The notes: generated from the sequence alone by a model not told the origin. 64,000 nucleotides of DNA from Intrasporangiaceae bacterium URHB0013 (GCA_000620545.1 JIBA01000004.1:22366-86365), one strand, 5' to 3'. Counted from the stretch's first letter, positions 27,750 through 36,752 are shown. Made by a program: numbers and translations.

Positions 27750-27958
27750 GTCGAGAGGCCAAAGTTCGCGGCCTCGGCGCAGTCGAAAGGCCAAAGTTCG
27801 CGGCCTCCGCGCAGTCGAAAGGCCACAGTTTGGGGCCTCCGCGCAGTCGAAAGGCCACTCCCCGCGGCCTCGGCGCAGTCGAAGGGCCACTTCTCGCGAC
27901 GAGAAGTGGCCCTTCGACTGCGGGTCAGGCCACGAACTCTGGCCCTTCGACGGTTAAG
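27750..27958. repeat. 32-bp tandem repeat array, locus 1 (phoU/gpmA junction)
   Basis: Five units start at 27750, 27782, 27814, 27846 and 27878, exactly 32 bases apart, each opening GTCGARRGGCCA and containing a near copy of AGGCCAAAGTTCGCGGCCTC. A degenerate unit in reverse orientation closes the array near 27950. The array fills the gap between convergent phoU and gpmA. It has no spacers and no coding frame. The same unit in opposite orientation forms the array at 39901-40040. Confidence 0.85.
27878..27918. terminator. 19-bp perfect inverted repeat ending the phoU and gpmA transcripts
   Basis: GTCGAAGGGCCACTTCTCG (27878-27896), loop CGA, and the exact complement at 27900-27918. It is the last repeat unit fused to its mirror image and should terminate transcription from both convergent genes. 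Confidence 0.7.
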
Positions 27959-27980
27959 GAAACGCGGTAGGCGCGCTCGG

Positions 27981-28724
27981 TCAGCGGCCCTGGTTGGCGA
28001 CGGCCTCGGCGGCGGCGCGAGCGGCCTCAGGGTCGAGGTAGCGCCCACCCCGCGTCACGGGACGGAACGCCTCGTCGAGCTCGTAGACGAGCGGCATACC
28101 CGTGGGGATGTTGAGGCCGGCGATGGCGTCGTCCGAGATGTCGTCGAGCGTCTTGACGAGAGCGCGCAGCGAGTTGCCGTGGGCGGCGACCATGACGGTC
28201 AGGCCGTCCGCGAGGTCCGTCTGGATCTCGTTCTCCCAGTACGGCATCAGCCGGGTCACGACGTCCTTGAGGCACTCCGTCGCGGGCATCGCGGCGCCCA
28301 GTCCGGCGTAGCGGGCATCGCCGTGCTGCGAGAACTCGTCGTCCTCCGCGATGGGGGGCGGCGGCACGTCGTAGGAGCGGCGCCACTCCATGAACCTTTC
28401 CTCGCCGAACTGCTCGAGGGTCTGCTTCTTGTTCTTGCCCTGTAGCGCGCCGTAGTGGCGCTCGTTGAGGCGCCAGTCCCGCTTGACCGGGATCCAGTGA
28501 CGGTCGGCGGCATCGAGCGAGAGGTTTGCGGTCGTGATGGCCCGACGCAGCAGCGACGTGTGCACGATGTCCGGCAGGATGCCGGCCTCCTTGAGCTGCT
28601 CGCCGGCGCGCAGGCCCTCGGCGCGGCCCTTGTCGGTGAGGTCGACGTCGACCCATCCGGTGAAGAGGTTCTTGGCGTTCCAGTCGCTTTCGCCATGACG
28701 GACGAGGACGAGCGTGTAGGTCAT
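27981..28724 (-). CDS. gpmA: 2,3-bisphosphoglycerate-dependent phosphoglycerate mutase
   Basis: This glycolytic enzyme (247 residues) interconverts 2- and 3-phosphoglycerate through a phosphohistidine. The catalytic RHG motif is [31 protein letters not shown] and [12 protein letters not shown] provide the second His and the phosphate site. Length and the ERHYGALQG signature mark the cofactor-dependent GpmA type. A TAGGCT -10 element lies 6 bases before the ATG, predicting a leaderless message. Confidence 0.95.
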   Translation of the reverse strand: MTYTLVLVRHGESDWNAKNLFTGWVDVDLTDKGRAEGLRAGEQLKEAGILPDIVHTSLLRRAITTANLSLDAADRHWIPVKRDWRLNERHYGALQGKNKKQTLEQFGEERFMEWRRSYDVPPPPIAEDDEFSQHGDARYAGLGAAMPATECLKDVVTRLMPYWENEIQTDLADGLTVMVAAHGNSLRALVKTLDDISDDAIAGLNIPTGMPLVYELDEAFRPVTRGGRYLDPEAARAAAEAVANQGR

Positions 28725-28730
28725 GACGCC

Positions 28731-28736
28731 AGCCTA
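28731..28736 (-). promoter_or_regulatory. -10 element TAGGCT for leaderless gpmA
   Basis: TAGGCT on the minus strand ends 6 bases before the gpmA ATG; no ribosome binding site is visible. Confidence 0.55.
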
Positions 28737-28747
28737 TCGACGGCCGT

Positions 28748-29302
28748 TCACGCCTCCGAGCCGTCGTCCAGCAGGTGTCTGAAGGCGTCGAGGTTGCGGG
28801 TGGACTCGCCCCGCGACACCCGCCACGCCCACTCCTTGCGCATCGAGCCGAGGAAGCCGAGCGCGAGCAGCTCGTTGAACACGTCGTCACTGGCGGAGAG
28901 CACGATGCCGAACAGCTGGTCGAGGTGCTCGGGCTCGACCGCGACGGTCGGGACCTCACCGCGCAGGTAGACGTCGCCGTCCGTGTCGATGGCGTAGGCC
29001 ACCCCCTGCAGGCGCAGGTTCTTGCGGAGCAAGGTGCGGTAGAAGGCCTCGTGGTTCTCGTCGGGGTTGCGGATGACGAAGGCGCTGAGACTCGTCGTCC
29101 GGTCACGCACGAGCACCGAGACCACCGTCTTGAGCTTCTTGTCGCCGGGCAGGGTGACGACGTACTCCCCCGGGCGCCCGCCGAGCTCCCAGTCCAGACC
29201 GACGGAGCCCAGGTATGCCGTCAGGCGTGCCTCCGCAGCCACGCCGGGGGACGTGGACGGCGAGCTCCACTCCCCGGGGGTGTCGTCCTGCAGGGCGCTC
29301 AC
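28748..29302 (-). CDS. YbjN domain-containing protein
   Basis: This 184-residue protein has a YbjN/type III-chaperone-like fold. The central block is [20 protein letters not shown], then [24 protein letters not shown] and [11 protein letters not shown]. YbjN proteins may act as chaperones or regulators, and the exact role is unknown. The start overlaps the mshA stop by 4 bases (ATGA). The mshA-YbjN order is conserved in many actinobacteria. Confidence 0.8.
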   Translation of the reverse strand: MSALQDDTPGEWSSPSTSPGVAAEARLTAYLGSVGLDWELGGRPGEYVVTLPGDKKLKTVVSVLVRDRTTSLSAFVIRNPDENHEAFYRTLLRKNLRLQGVAYAIDTDGDVYLRGEVPTVAVEPEHLDQLFGIVLSASDDVFNELLALGFLGSMRKEWAWRVSRGESTRNLDAFRHLLDDGSEA

Positions 29303-30612
29303 GGGATCACCGCGGTCGGGACTCCGACGAGGCTCTGGCCCTCGTCGATGGACGGCTCGGCCGTGCCGTTGGCCCGTTCGCGGATCGCCTGCCGGTAGAC
29401 CTCGAGGAGACGGTCGGTGGTCGCGGCCCAGCCGAACTGTGCGGCGTGCGCGACCGCGGCCGACCCCAGCTCCAGCCGACGGGAGTCGTCGCGCAGCAGG
29501 GACTCGACCGCGTCGGTCCAGTCGGGGGTCGCATGGCCGTCGACGAGGATGCCCGCGTCACCGACCGCGGTCGGCAGGCCGCCGACGTGCGCCGCGACGA
29601 CGGGCGTGCCGCACGCCTGCGCCTCGATGGCGACGAGACCGAAGGACTCCGAGTGGCTGGGCACGAGGACGAGGTCGGCGGCGCGGTACCACTGCGCGAG
29701 CACCTGACGCTCGACCGGCTGCACGAAACGGACGACGTCGTCGATGCCGAGCGTGCGCGCGAGCTCCTCGAGCTGGTGCGGCCGGGTGAGGCCGCTGCCG
29801 CTCGGCCCGCCGAGCACGGCGACGGTCAGGCGTTCGCCGCGCGACGGGTCGCGGCGAAGCAGCTCCCCGGCGACCCGGAGCAGGAGGTCGGGGGCCTTGA
29901 GCGGCTGGATCCGGCCGACGAAGAGAAGGAGCTCCCCGTGGATGGGCAGTCCCAGCGCGTGGCGGGCGGCGCCCCGGTCGCCGGGCGTGAAGGTCGAGAG
30001 GTCCACACCCGGAGGGACGACGGACACCTTGGCGGGCGGGGCGGCATACAGGTCGATGAGCTCATGGGCCTCGTCGTCGGTGTTGGCGATGAGGCGGTCG
30101 GCTGCCTCCACGACCTGGACCTCACCGATCTCGCGACCCCGCGGTTCGGGCGGGTCGCCCTCGGCCAGGTGGAGGTTCTTCACCCGCGCCATCGTGTGCA
30201 TCGTGTGCACGAGCGCGACGCGCCACCGGTCGGCCGCGAGCCAGCCCACCTGCCCCGAGAGCCAGTAGTGCGAGTGGACGAGGTCGTAGTGGTCCTCCGG
30301 AACCGAGAGCCCGGCCTGCATGATCCCGGCGGAGAAGGCGCACAGCTGGCCGGGGAGGTCCTCCTTCGCCAGACCCTCGTAAGGGCCAGCGGTCACGTGG
30401 CGCACGCGGACGCCCGGGACGGGGTCGACCTCGATCGGTGTCGCACCGGTGGTGCGGCGGGTGAAGATGTCGACCTCGATACCGCGCCCGGCGAGCTCCT
30501 TGGCGGTCTCGGCGACATAGACGTTGAGGCCACCGGCGTCGCCGGTGCCCGGCTGCTCCAGGGGCGAGGTGTGCACGCTGATCATCGCCACACGTCGCGG
30601 ATCATCCGTCAT
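29299..30612 (-). CDS. mshA: D-inositol-3-phosphate glycosyltransferase MshA
   Basis: This GT4 glycosyltransferase (437 residues) transfers GlcNAc from UDP-GlcNAc to 1L-myo-inositol-1-phosphate, the first step of mycothiol synthesis. Motifs are [23 protein letters not shown] at the N-terminus, [24 protein letters not shown] and [24 protein letters not shown] with the EX7E pattern. The frame is open upstream, but ATG 30610-30612 has GAAGGGA before it and matches family N-termini. mshD is elsewhere in the window (44 kb). Confidence 0.93.
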   Translation of the reverse strand: MTDDPRRVAMISVHTSPLEQPGTGDAGGLNVYVAETAKELAGRGIEVDIFTRRTTGATPIEVDPVPGVRVRHVTAGPYEGLAKEDLPGQLCAFSAGIMQAGLSVPEDHYDLVHSHYWLSGQVGWLAADRWRVALVHTMHTMARVKNLHLAEGDPPEPRGREIGEVQVVEAADRLIANTDDEAHELIDLYAAPPAKVSVVPPGVDLSTFTPGDRGAARHALGLPIHGELLLFVGRIQPLKAPDLLLRVAGELLRRDPSRGERLTVAVLGGPSGSGLTRPHQLEELARTLGIDDVVRFVQPVERQVLAQWYRAADLVLVPSHSESFGLVAIEAQACGTPVVAAHVGGLPTAVGDAGILVDGHATPDWTDAVESLLRDDSRRLELGSAAVAHAAQFGWAATTDRLLEVYRQAIRERANGTAEPSIDEGQSLVGVPTAVIP

Positions 30613-30761
30613 CGGGATCCCTTCGTCCTGTCCGCTGCTCGTCGACACGGTCTTCCTCGACTCAACCACACGGGCGATCCGCTCTATTCCGACGTGGCGG
30701 GGTGACGCCGACAGGGCGGTGCGCGCACGGGAGGGTGGAGATCGCGGGGCAGCCGGCTGGC

Positions 30762-30767
30762 TAGGCT
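30762..30767 (+). promoter_or_regulatory. -10 element TAGGCT for leaderless methyltransferase gene
   Basis: TAGGCT ends 6 bases before GTG 30774, fixing the start of the methyltransferase gene. Confidence 0.55.
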
Positions 30768-30773
30768 GCGGAG

Positions 30774-31574
30774 GTGTCCGCACGTCAGCGCCCCGTCGGC
30801 ACGGTGACACGTGGGACGACGAACCCCAACCGGCTGCGCCGCTGCGACCGCTGGATCGCGGGGCCCCAGGCGTGGCGGCTGCGGCGCAGCCCGACTCCTC
30901 CGGTCGTCGTCGACCTCGGCTACGGCGCCTCGCCGATCACCGCCGTCGAGCTGCACGACCGGCTCCGGCAGGTGCGCCGTGACGTCCAGGTCGTCGGCAT
31001 CGAGATCGAGCCTGCCCGGGTGGCCGCCGGCAAGCCGCTGGAGCGCGACGGGCTCACCTTCCGGCTCGGCGGCTTCGAGGTGCCCCTCGACGACGGCGCG
31101 CGCCCCACCGTGGTGCGCGCCTTCAACGTGCTGCGGCAGTACGCCGAGGACGAGGTGCCCGAGGCCTGGGCCCACGTCCAGCAGCGACTGGGCCCGGACG
31201 GTCTGCTCGTCGACGGCACGTGCGACGAGGTCGGCCGACGTGCGTCATGGGTCGCAGTCGATGCCACGGGTCCCGTCAGCCTGACGATCTCGCTGCGGAT
31301 GGGCGGTCTCGAACGTCCCTCGGAGGTGGCCGAGCGACTGCCCAAGTCGCTGATCCACCGCAACGTGCCGGGCGAACCGGTCCACGCCTTCCTCGTCGAC
31401 CTCGACCGGGCCTGGGCGCGCAGCGCACCACAGTCGTCATGGGGGGCGCGCCAGCGCTTCCTGGCAGCCGTAGCCGAGGTCCGCGAGACGTGGCCACTGC
31501 TCGACGGGCCGTCGCGGTGGCGCCTCGGCGAGCTCACGGTCGACTGGTCCGCGGTGGCACCCGCGGGCCACTGA
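30774..31574 (+). CDS. Class I SAM-dependent methyltransferase-like protein
   Basis: This 266-residue protein has a Rossmann-like motif [22 protein letters not shown], and an acidic strand-2 end in [11 protein letters not shown]. It continues with [10 protein letters not shown] and a strand-4 region [20 protein letters not shown]. No catalytic signature tells RNA, protein or small-molecule substrates apart. It is conserved beside mshA in several actinobacteria, where it is annotated only as a methyltransferase. The GTG start follows from the -10 element. Confidence 0.75.
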   Translation: MSARQRPVGTVTRGTTNPNRLRRCDRWIAGPQAWRLRRSPTPPVVVDLGYGASPITAVELHDRLRQVRRDVQVVGIEIEPARVAAGKPLERDGLTFRLGGFEVPLDDGARPTVVRAFNVLRQYAEDEVPEAWAHVQQRLGPDGLLVDGTCDEVGRRASWVAVDATGPVSLTISLRMGGLERPSEVAERLPKSLIHRNVPGEPVHAFLVDLDRAWARSAPQSSWGARQRFLAAVAEVRETWPLLDGPSRWRLGELTVDWSAVAPAGH

Positions 31575-31665
31575 GGCCCTCGTCAAGACGGCACGGACCA
31601 GCGCGGCATCGGACACCGAGAGGTACTCACAGGAAGCGCAGCCACCCGACGACCCTCGGGCCCGC

Positions 31666-31671
31666 TAGCAT
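31666..31671 (+). promoter_or_regulatory. -10 element TAGCAT for leaderless MEDS-kinase gene
   Basis: TAGCAT ends 7 bases before ATG 31679, selecting this start over the longer upstream open frame. Confidence 0.5.
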
Positions 31672-31678
31672 CGGCACC

Positions 31679-32668
31679 ATGTCGCAGGGCGGCATGACCG
31701 CGTGGGGGCGGGGTCATGGGGTGAGTTTCTACACACTCGACAGTGAGGGCTTCAGGACTGTCGCGCGATTCGTCGCGGACGGGTGGGACCAGGACGAGTG
31801 CGTCGTGGTCGTGGCTACGGCTCCCCACCGAGCCGCCCTGGACACCTTCCTCCGCGACCTCGGGTATGACCCCGCCGCCCGGGCAGCGGCCGGTCGCTAC
31901 CTGACCCTGGACGCACAGGAGACGCTGGGCGAGCTCCTCGTCGACGGCCACGTGGACTCTGATCGCTTCATGCGGGGGCTCAGCGAGGTCGTGGTCGAGG
32001 CCACCGAGGCCGGGAGGCCGGTCCGGGCCTTCGGCGAGATGGTCGCCCTGCTCTGGCAGAACGGCCAGATCGACGAGGCCATCGAGCTCGAGGGGCTCTG
32101 GGACTTGCTGCTGCGCGTCCATGACTTCTCGCTCCTGTGCGCCTATCCCGCGGGCCCCTCTGACGGTGTCGAGCTCGTGGACGTCCGGCGCGTGTGCGAC
32201 CTGCACACCGACCTGCACACCGACCTGCTGCCCATCGGCGCACCGAGTTCGACCGAGGGCGCCCGGCTGACCGTGGGTCACGCCTGCTCCCGCGTCTACC
32301 TGCCGACAGGGGCGTCGGTGCCCGCGGCCCGACACTTCGTCGTCGACGTGCTGCGCGCGTGGGGCCAGGAGGCCTTGACGGCGGACGCCGCGCTCATCGC
32401 CTCCGAGCTCGCGACCAACGCCCTGACCCACGCCGCCTCCCCGTTCCGTGTCGTCGTCGACCGGCAACGAGATGGGCTCCGGATCGGTGTCGAGGACGCG
32501 GCCGAGGCCCCGCTCGAGCGACGCGCCCCCTCGACGGACGACATCAGCGGACGAGGAGTCGACATCGTGGCGGCCCTGTCGGAGCGGTGGGGCTCCAGCC
32601 CCGTGCCCGGCGGCAAGGTGGTGTGGGCCGAGCTGCGCCTCGCCCCGGTCGGGTCACGCGCAGGCTGA
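31679..32668 (+). CDS. MEDS-domain sensor with anti-sigma-factor (RsbW-like) kinase domain
   Basis: This 329-residue protein has a MEDS (DcmR-like sensory) domain at about residues 14-180 (HGVSFYTLDSEGFRTVARFV, RYLTLDAQETLGELL, GRPVRAFGEMVALLW). A C-terminal HATPase_c_2 domain at about 210-325 has the N-box ALIASELATNALTHAASPF and G-box GRGVDIVAALSERWG. This architecture is typical of actinobacterial RsbA/RsbW-type regulators that hold an SigB/SigF-family sigma factor inactive until the MEDS ligand arrives. A sigma factor of that family lies at 59503-60291, but direct pairing is only a hypothesis. Confidence 0.8.
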   Translation: MSQGGMTAWGRGHGVSFYTLDSEGFRTVARFVADGWDQDECVVVVATAPHRAALDTFLRDLGYDPAARAAAGRYLTLDAQETLGELLVDGHVDSDRFMRGLSEVVVEATEAGRPVRAFGEMVALLWQNGQIDEAIELEGLWDLLLRVHDFSLLCAYPAGPSDGVELVDVRRVCDLHTDLHTDLLPIGAPSSTEGARLTVGHACSRVYLPTGASVPAARHFVVDVLRAWGQEALTADAALIASELATNALTHAASPFRVVVDRQRDGLRIGVEDAAEAPLERRAPSTDDISGRGVDIVAALSERWGSSPVPGGKVVWAELRLAPVGSRAG

Positions 32669-32703
32669 GCCTCGGACCCCGCTCGTCCTACCGACGACGG
32701 ACA

Positions 32704-32738
32704 GACGGATGCCGCCGGGGGGCCCGGCGGCATCCGTC
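32704..32738. terminator. 16-bp hairpin between convergent MEDS-kinase and cupin genes
   Basis: GACGGATGCCGCCGGG (32704-32719), loop GGG, and its exact complement at 32723-32738. It can serve both convergent genes. Confidence 0.75.
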
Positions 32739-32763
32739 GTCTGTCGCGTGGTGCTGGGCGTGC

Positions 32764-33228
32764 TCAGCGGACGTAGTCGTCCTGGAGTCGCTCGATGTCG
32801 GACTCGTCGAAGTGGCCGAAGCCGACCTCGAGGAGGCGGCCCGGGCGCTCGCCGGAGTTGCCCATGCGGTGGATCGAGTTGCGCGGAACCCAGACCGTCT
32901 CGCCCGGCTGGGCGCTCCACGTGCGCTCACCCACGGTGACGTCGATCGGCACGTCTAGCACCTGCCACATCTCGCCGCGGTGGTCGTGACGCTGGAGGGA
33001 GAGCCGGTGACCGGGCTGCACCGTGATGATCTTGACGGTGACCTGCTCGTTGGAGACGAACTGCTGGAACTCGCCCCACGGCCGCTCGGCGACGAAGATG
33101 TCCTCGGTCGGGTTGCGGTTGCCCAGGTCGTACTCGTCTGCGGTGTGGCTGGGGGACGAGACGTGCTGGTGCTGGTGGGCGTCGAGCTCGTGGTCGACGA
33201 CGGCAGCAGCAGGCTGCTGGTCGGACAT
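32764..33228 (-). CDS. Cupin protein, phosphomannose isomerase type II C-terminal family
   Basis: This 154-residue single-domain cupin matches the C-terminal isomerase domain of bifunctional ManC/PMI type II enzymes. RPWGEFQQF opens the domain, the metal-binding cupin motif is LSLQRHDHRGEMWQVL, and the second motif is VPRNSIHRMGNSG. Stand-alone versions may isomerise mannose-6-phosphate or be regulatory. A His-rich N-terminal stretch (ELDAHQHQHVSSPSH) is not part of the fold. A GGAGAAC site precedes the ATG. Confidence 0.8.
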   Translation of the reverse strand: MSDQQPAAAVVDHELDAHQHQHVSSPSHTADEYDLGNRNPTEDIFVAERPWGEFQQFVSNEQVTVKIITVQPGHRLSLQRHDHRGEMWQVLDVPIDVTVGERTWSAQPGETVWVPRNSIHRMGNSGERPGRLLEVGFGHFDESDIERLQDDYVR

Positions 33229-33303
33229 GGTTCTCCTATCGGTTGTGAGTGCACCAGTGTGCCGTACGCCGCGGGCCCGACGTCACGAGCAGAGGCTGGA
33301 GGG

Positions 33304-33618
33304 TCACCACCCGGAGCTGGAGCGGCCTCCGAGGCCACGGACCTGGCGCAACGCCGGTCGCACGTCCGCGAGGTAGACGGCGGACGCCACGAAGGCGACC
33401 AGCCCGAAGAGGCTGAGCGGGTTGAAGAGCGTGACGAACCCGATCGCGAGGGCGACACCGAGCAGCACGAGCCAGAAGGTACGCGTGCGCTTGCTCGCGG
33501 CGACGTAGGCCTTCTCGGGGTGGCGCAGCGCGTCGACGAATGCGAAGACCTCGCACCCGAGGGCGACGACGCCGAGCACGAGGAGGATGACGCTCTGGAA
33601 CCCCGAGTACAGCTGCAT
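33304..33618 (-). CDS. DUF2516 membrane protein
   Basis: This 104-residue protein has three predicted helices (VILLVLGVVALGCEVFAFVDAL, FWLVLLGVALAIGFVTLF, LFGLVAFVASAVYLADV). The sequence RHPEKAYVAASKRTRTFW between helices 1 and 2 is the DUF2516 signature. The family is restricted to actinobacteria and has no known function. ATG 33616-33618 is chosen because TACGCT lies 6 bases before it and because it excludes a non-conserved extension. Confidence 0.8.
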   Translation of the reverse strand: MQLYSGFQSVILLVLGVVALGCEVFAFVDALRHPEKAYVAASKRTRTFWLVLLGVALAIGFVTLFNPLSLFGLVAFVASAVYLADVRPALRQVRGLGGRSSSGW

Positions 33619-33624
33619 GGATGA

Positions 33625-33630
33625 AGCGTA
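33625..33630 (-). promoter_or_regulatory. -10 element TACGCT for leaderless DUF2516 gene
   Basis: TACGCT on the minus strand ends 6 bases before the ATG at 33618; no ribosome binding site is present. Confidence 0.5.
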
Positions 33631-33704
33631 ACCCGGCGACAGGCGCCCGACCCCTCCCAGCAGGCTCCCAGAGTCGCGCTCGGTGGCGGCTCGCCCCGTC
33701 TCGG

Positions 33705-34130
33705 TCAGGCGTCGACGACGAGGGTGAAGGGACCGTCGTTGACCAGTGCGACCTGCATCATGGCGCCGAAGCGGCCCTGCTCGACCTCGATGCCCCTCCG
33801 CCGCAGTGCGTCGATGAGGGCGTCGACCAGCGGCTCGGCCACCGGTCCCGGTGCGGCTGCGCTCCACGAGGGACGACGGCCCTTGCGGGTGTCGGCGTGG
33901 AGCGTGAACTGGCTGACGACGAGAACGGGCGCCCCGGCGTCGCTGAGGCTCTGCTCGTCGCGCAGGATCCGCAGCTCGGCGATCTTGCGTGCCATCCGCT
34001 CGACCTGCTCGGGCCCGTCGTCGTGGGTGACACCGACGAGCGCCAGCAGCCCGGGCCGGTCGATGGCGCCGACGACCTCGCCGTCCACCTCCACCCGAGC
34101 GCTCGTGACGCGCTGGAGCACTGCCCTCAT
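33705..34130 (-). CDS. dtd: D-aminoacyl-tRNA deacylase
   Basis: This 141-residue enzyme hydrolyses D-aminoacyl-tRNAs and glycyl-tRNA-Ala. It starts [15 protein letters not shown]. The catalytic-pocket motif is [19 protein letters not shown], and the cross-subunit Gly-cis-Pro lies in [13 protein letters not shown]. Length is normal. It follows the asparaginase gene by 33 bases on the same strand. Confidence 0.94.
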   Translation of the reverse strand: MRAVLQRVTSARVEVDGEVVGAIDRPGLLALVGVTHDDGPEQVERMARKIAELRILRDEQSLSDAGAPVLVVSQFTLHADTRKGRRPSWSAAAPGPVAEPLVDALIDALRRRGIEVEQGRFGAMMQVALVNDGPFTLVVDA

Positions 34131-34163
34131 GTCGCCATCACCGCGCCGAGGGGCTGGCCGGTC

Positions 34164-35159
34164 TCAGACACCGACGGCGACGACGGAACCGACGGGCTGT
34201 CCGTGACCGAGCACCGGCTGGTGCTCGAGCACGTCGAGCACGTCGTCACTGCCGACCCCGATGCGGCGCAGCACGGCAGCCAGCAGCACACTGCGGGCGC
34301 GGGACGAGCCGTCGGCCACCTTGACCGCGATGCCGCGCCCGTCGGCCAGACCCACCGCATAGACCGCCTCGGCGCCGTCCTTGGCGACCGAGCCGTCGAC
34401 GCCGCGGATCAGGGCCGTGACGTCACGGTGCGTGCCCCCGAGGTACTCGGGGTGGTCGCGGATGGCCGTGACGATCTTGGCCTCCGGACCTTCCGTCGCT
34501 GCCGAGAGACGGCCGAAGGAGTGCGCGAGGGCGCGAAGCGGCACGGCGTGGATGGGAGCCCCGCAGCCGTCGACGGCCACGGCGCTCGGTTCGACACCGG
34601 TGAGCTCGCGCACGGTCTCGGCGATGACGACCTGGAGCGGGTGTGCGGGGTCGCGGTAGGTGTCGAGGTCCCAGCCGTTGACGACGCAGGTCGCGAGCAT
34701 CGAGGCGTGCTTGCCCGAGCAGTTCTGCACGACCGACTGCCGGGGACGGCCACTCGCGATCCATCCGATGCGGGCGGCCTCGTCGTAGGGGTAGTCCGGG
34801 GTGTTCTGCAGGTCTGCCTCGGTCAGGCCCGCGCCGGCGAGGATCTCGCGAGCTGCCTCGACGTGGAAGTCCTCGCCGGAGTGGCTGGCACACGCCAGGG
34901 CCAGGAGGCGGCCGTCGGTCGCGAGGCCGCTGCGGACCATGGCCAGCGCCTGGAGCGGCTTGCTCGAGCTGCGGGGGAACACGGCTCCGCTCGAGTCACC
35001 GACCTCCAGCTCGACCGAGCCGTCGGGAGCCGTGACGACGGCCGTGCCGTGGTGCACCGACTCGACGAATCCGGCCCGCACGACGTGCGCGACGATCGGG
35101 GCGTCGGCGAGCGCCGTGCTGACGGAGGTGGCGGGCGACGGGATGGGGTGATCGGACAC
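34164..35159 (-). CDS. Asparaginase (Rhizobium-type, asparaginase II family)
   Basis: This protein of about 331 residues belongs to the thermolabile Rhizobium etli-type asparaginase family, unrelated to E. coli AnsA/AnsB. Key motifs are FPRSSSKPLQALAMV, ACASHSGEDFHVEAAREIL, VVQNCSGKHASMLATC and AVDGCGAPIHAVPL, with the catalytic Ser/Lys and the zinc-proximal Cys. GTG 35157-35159 is preferred over GTG 35196-35198 for two reasons. CATACT lies 7 bases before it, and the upstream GTG sits inside the terminator hairpin of the preceding gene. Confidence 0.85.
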   Translation of the reverse strand: MSDHPIPSPATSVSTALADAPIVAHVVRAGFVESVHHGTAVVTAPDGSVELEVGDSSGAVFPRSSSKPLQALAMVRSGLATDGRLLALACASHSGEDFHVEAAREILAGAGLTEADLQNTPDYPYDEAARIGWIASGRPRQSVVQNCSGKHASMLATCVVNGWDLDTYRDPAHPLQVVIAETVRELTGVEPSAVAVDGCGAPIHAVPLRALAHSFGRLSAATEGPEAKIVTAIRDHPEYLGGTHRDVTALIRGVDGSVAKDGAEAVYAVGLADGRGIAVKVADGSSRARSVLLAAVLRRIGVGSDDVLDVLEHQPVLGHGQPVGSVVAVGV

Positions 35160-35166
35160 GCCCAGA

Positions 35167-35172
35167 AGTATG
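35167..35172 (-). promoter_or_regulatory. -10 element CATACT (within a GGCATAC word) for leaderless asparaginase gene
   Basis: CATACT on the minus strand ends 7 bases before GTG 35159. It overlaps a copy of the recurrent GGCATAC word. Confidence 0.45.
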
Positions 35173-35187
35173 CCGGAGCGACGCAGC

Positions 35188-35221
35188 AGGGCCGCCACCC
35201 CGGGTGTGAGGTGGCGGCCCT
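35188..35221 (-). terminator. 12-bp hairpin after the HbhA-like gene
   Basis: AGGGCCGCCACC (35188-35199), a 10-base loop, and its exact complement at 35210-35221, 46 bases beyond the stop of the HbhA-like gene. Confidence 0.7.
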
Positions 35222-35266
35222 GCCGTGCCTCTCGGCACCGGCGCTGCCGGCTGGACGGCGTGAGCG

Positions 35267-36283
35267 TCAGCTCGTGGTCGTGGAGGTCGTGGAGGTCGTG
35301 GAGCTCGTCGTGCTCTTGGTGGCCGGCGCCTTCTTCGTGGTCCTCTTGGCGGGCGTGGCCTTCTTCGCGGCCGTCTTCGTCGTGCTCTTCGTCGACGCGG
35401 CAGTCTTCCGGGTCGTCTTCTTGGCCGGGGCCGACGTGCTCGCACCCTTGGCCGCGGCCTCGGCGCTCGTGGCGGAGCTGCGGGCCGCGACCTTGCGGGT
35501 CGTGGTGGCCTCGACCTGGTTGGCCTTGCGCGTGGCGGCCGCCTTCTGGGCCGCCGACTTGCGGATCGCCGTCTCGTGCGCGGCGGTGCGCGTGGGCGGG
35601 ACCGGCGCGGCGGCAGAACCGACGGCGTCGACCGACGTGGCGACCTGCGAGCCGAGCTTCGAGGCGTCCTTGACCACGACGTCCTTGACGCTCTGGGCGA
35701 CCTTCTCGCCCTCGCTCAGCGCGGCCCCGGCGACGCGGCGGCCACGAGTCACCGTGGCGGTGCCGCGCTCGGCGAGGTCGTAGGCCGTGCGCTCACCCTG
35801 CGCACGGAGGTCGGTGACGACCTTCTCGCCGCGGGCGGCGGCCGCGTCGTACTGGTCCTTGGCGTTGCTGGCCATGACGAGGCCCTCGTTGAGGACGCGG
35901 GCCGGGAGGTCCTGGGCCCGCGTGACGAAGCGCTCGGCATACGTCGTCGCGAGCTTCTGCAGCTCGGTGGTGCGGCCCTGGAGCTCGGCGATGCGCTTCT
36001 GGAGGTCCTTCTGCAGCTGGTCCGCCTCCTTCTTGGCGCCCTGGCGCAGGTCGACGCGCGTGGCCTGCTTGCGCGCGACCTCGAGCTGCTCGCCGGCCGT
36101 GCGGACGGTGTCGATCGCGATGTTGGCCGCGCCGACGACGGCATAGAATGGGGTCGGGTCGACCTGGACCTCGGGCATACGGCCCTCGACCTGGACCAGC
36201 TGACCGCGCAGGTCGGCAGCGGCGGCCTCGGCCTGCTTCTGGGCGTCCTTGACGGCCTGGGTGATCTTCTTGCTGAGTGCCAT
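35267..36283 (-). CDS. HbhA-like/phasin-like protein with histone-type Lys-rich tail
   Basis: This 338-residue protein resembles heparin-binding hemagglutinin. A helical coiled-coil region (about residues 1-190, QAEAAAADLRGQLVQVEGRM, KKEADQLQKDLQKRIAELQG, ERFVTRAQDLPARVLNEGL) precedes a Lys/Ala/Thr-rich C-terminal third (KKTTRKTAASTKSTTKTAAK and following), ending in a Ser/Thr run. The tail resembles histone H1-like proteins and mycobacterial HbhA. It follows the XRE gene with one base between them, the same order as Rv0474-Rv0475 (hbhA). A surface or DNA-associated role is possible; neither is shown here. Confidence 0.78.
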   Translation of the reverse strand: MALSKKITQAVKDAQKQAEAAAADLRGQLVQVEGRMPEVQVDPTPFYAVVGAANIAIDTVRTAGEQLEVARKQATRVDLRQGAKKEADQLQKDLQKRIAELQGRTTELQKLATTYAERFVTRAQDLPARVLNEGLVMASNAKDQYDAAAARGEKVVTDLRAQGERTAYDLAERGTATVTRGRRVAGAALSEGEKVAQSVKDVVVKDASKLGSQVATSVDAVGSAAAPVPPTRTAAHETAIRKSAAQKAAATRKANQVEATTTRKVAARSSATSAEAAAKGASTSAPAKKTTRKTAASTKSTTKTAAKKATPAKRTTKKAPATKSTTSSTTSTTSTTTS

Positions 36284-36284
36284 C

Positions 36285-36752
36285 TCAGTTCTCCTTCTCT
36301 TTGAGCTCGGGGGTCGCTGCAGCGGGCGTGCTGCGCGACGGGCGCCGGCGGGCGGGCGCGGCCGGCGGCGGGTCCGGCGTGGTCACGGGAGTCGTCTCGT
36401 CAACTCCGACGAACGACAGGTAGATGTCGACGAGCACCGCGCGCTGCCGGTCGGTGAGGACCGGGTCGACGGCGATGGCGGAGAGGACGTCGGCGACAGT
36501 GGCAGGGTCGCCGTCGGCGACCCGCTCGTCGAGGATTCCGGCCCGGACGTAGAGCGACTCGGCCGAGACCTGCAGCCCCTTGGCGATCTGCTGCAGGATC
36601 TCGGCGCTCGGGCGCTTGAGCCCTCGCTCGATCTGCGACAGGTAGGGGTTGGAGACTCCGGCCATCTCGGCGAGCTGCCGCAGCGACAGCTGGGCGCTCT
36701 CGCGCTGCTCGCGCAAGTAGGCCCCGAGGTCGGGAAGCGGAAGCTTGCTCAT
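36285..36752 (-). CDS. XRE-family helix-turn-helix regulator
   Basis: This 155-residue protein has an N-terminal Cro/C1-type HTH at about residues 9-66 (LREQRESAQLSLRQLAEMAG, VSNPYLSQIERGLKRPSAEI). A short helical region (LSAIAVDPVLTDRQRAVLVDIY) and a Pro/Arg/Ala-rich tail follow. The layout matches the conserved regulator next to hbhA in actinobacteria. GGAGCC precedes the ATG, and upstream TTGC/GCAA half-sites (36767-36788) may be an autoregulatory operator. It is transcriptionally coupled to the HbhA-like gene. Confidence 0.82.
   Translation of the reverse strand: MSKLPLPDLGAYLREQRESAQLSLRQLAEMAGVSNPYLSQIERGLKRPSAEILQQIAKGLQVSAESLYVRAGILDERVADGDPATVADVLSAIAVDPVLTDRQRAVLVDIYLSFVGVDETTPVTTPDPPPAAPARRRPSRSTPAAATPELKEKEN

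Noticed and set aside
27750..27958. Possible CRISPR array (regular 32-base units)
   Set aside because: Units are head-to-tail with no spacers, no cas genes are near, and the same unit appears at a second junction. It is a tandem repeat, not CRISPR.
34164..35198. Longer asparaginase start at GTG 35198
   Set aside because: That codon lies inside the 12-bp terminator stem of the upstream gene, while GTG 35159 has a well-placed -10 element and fits homologs.
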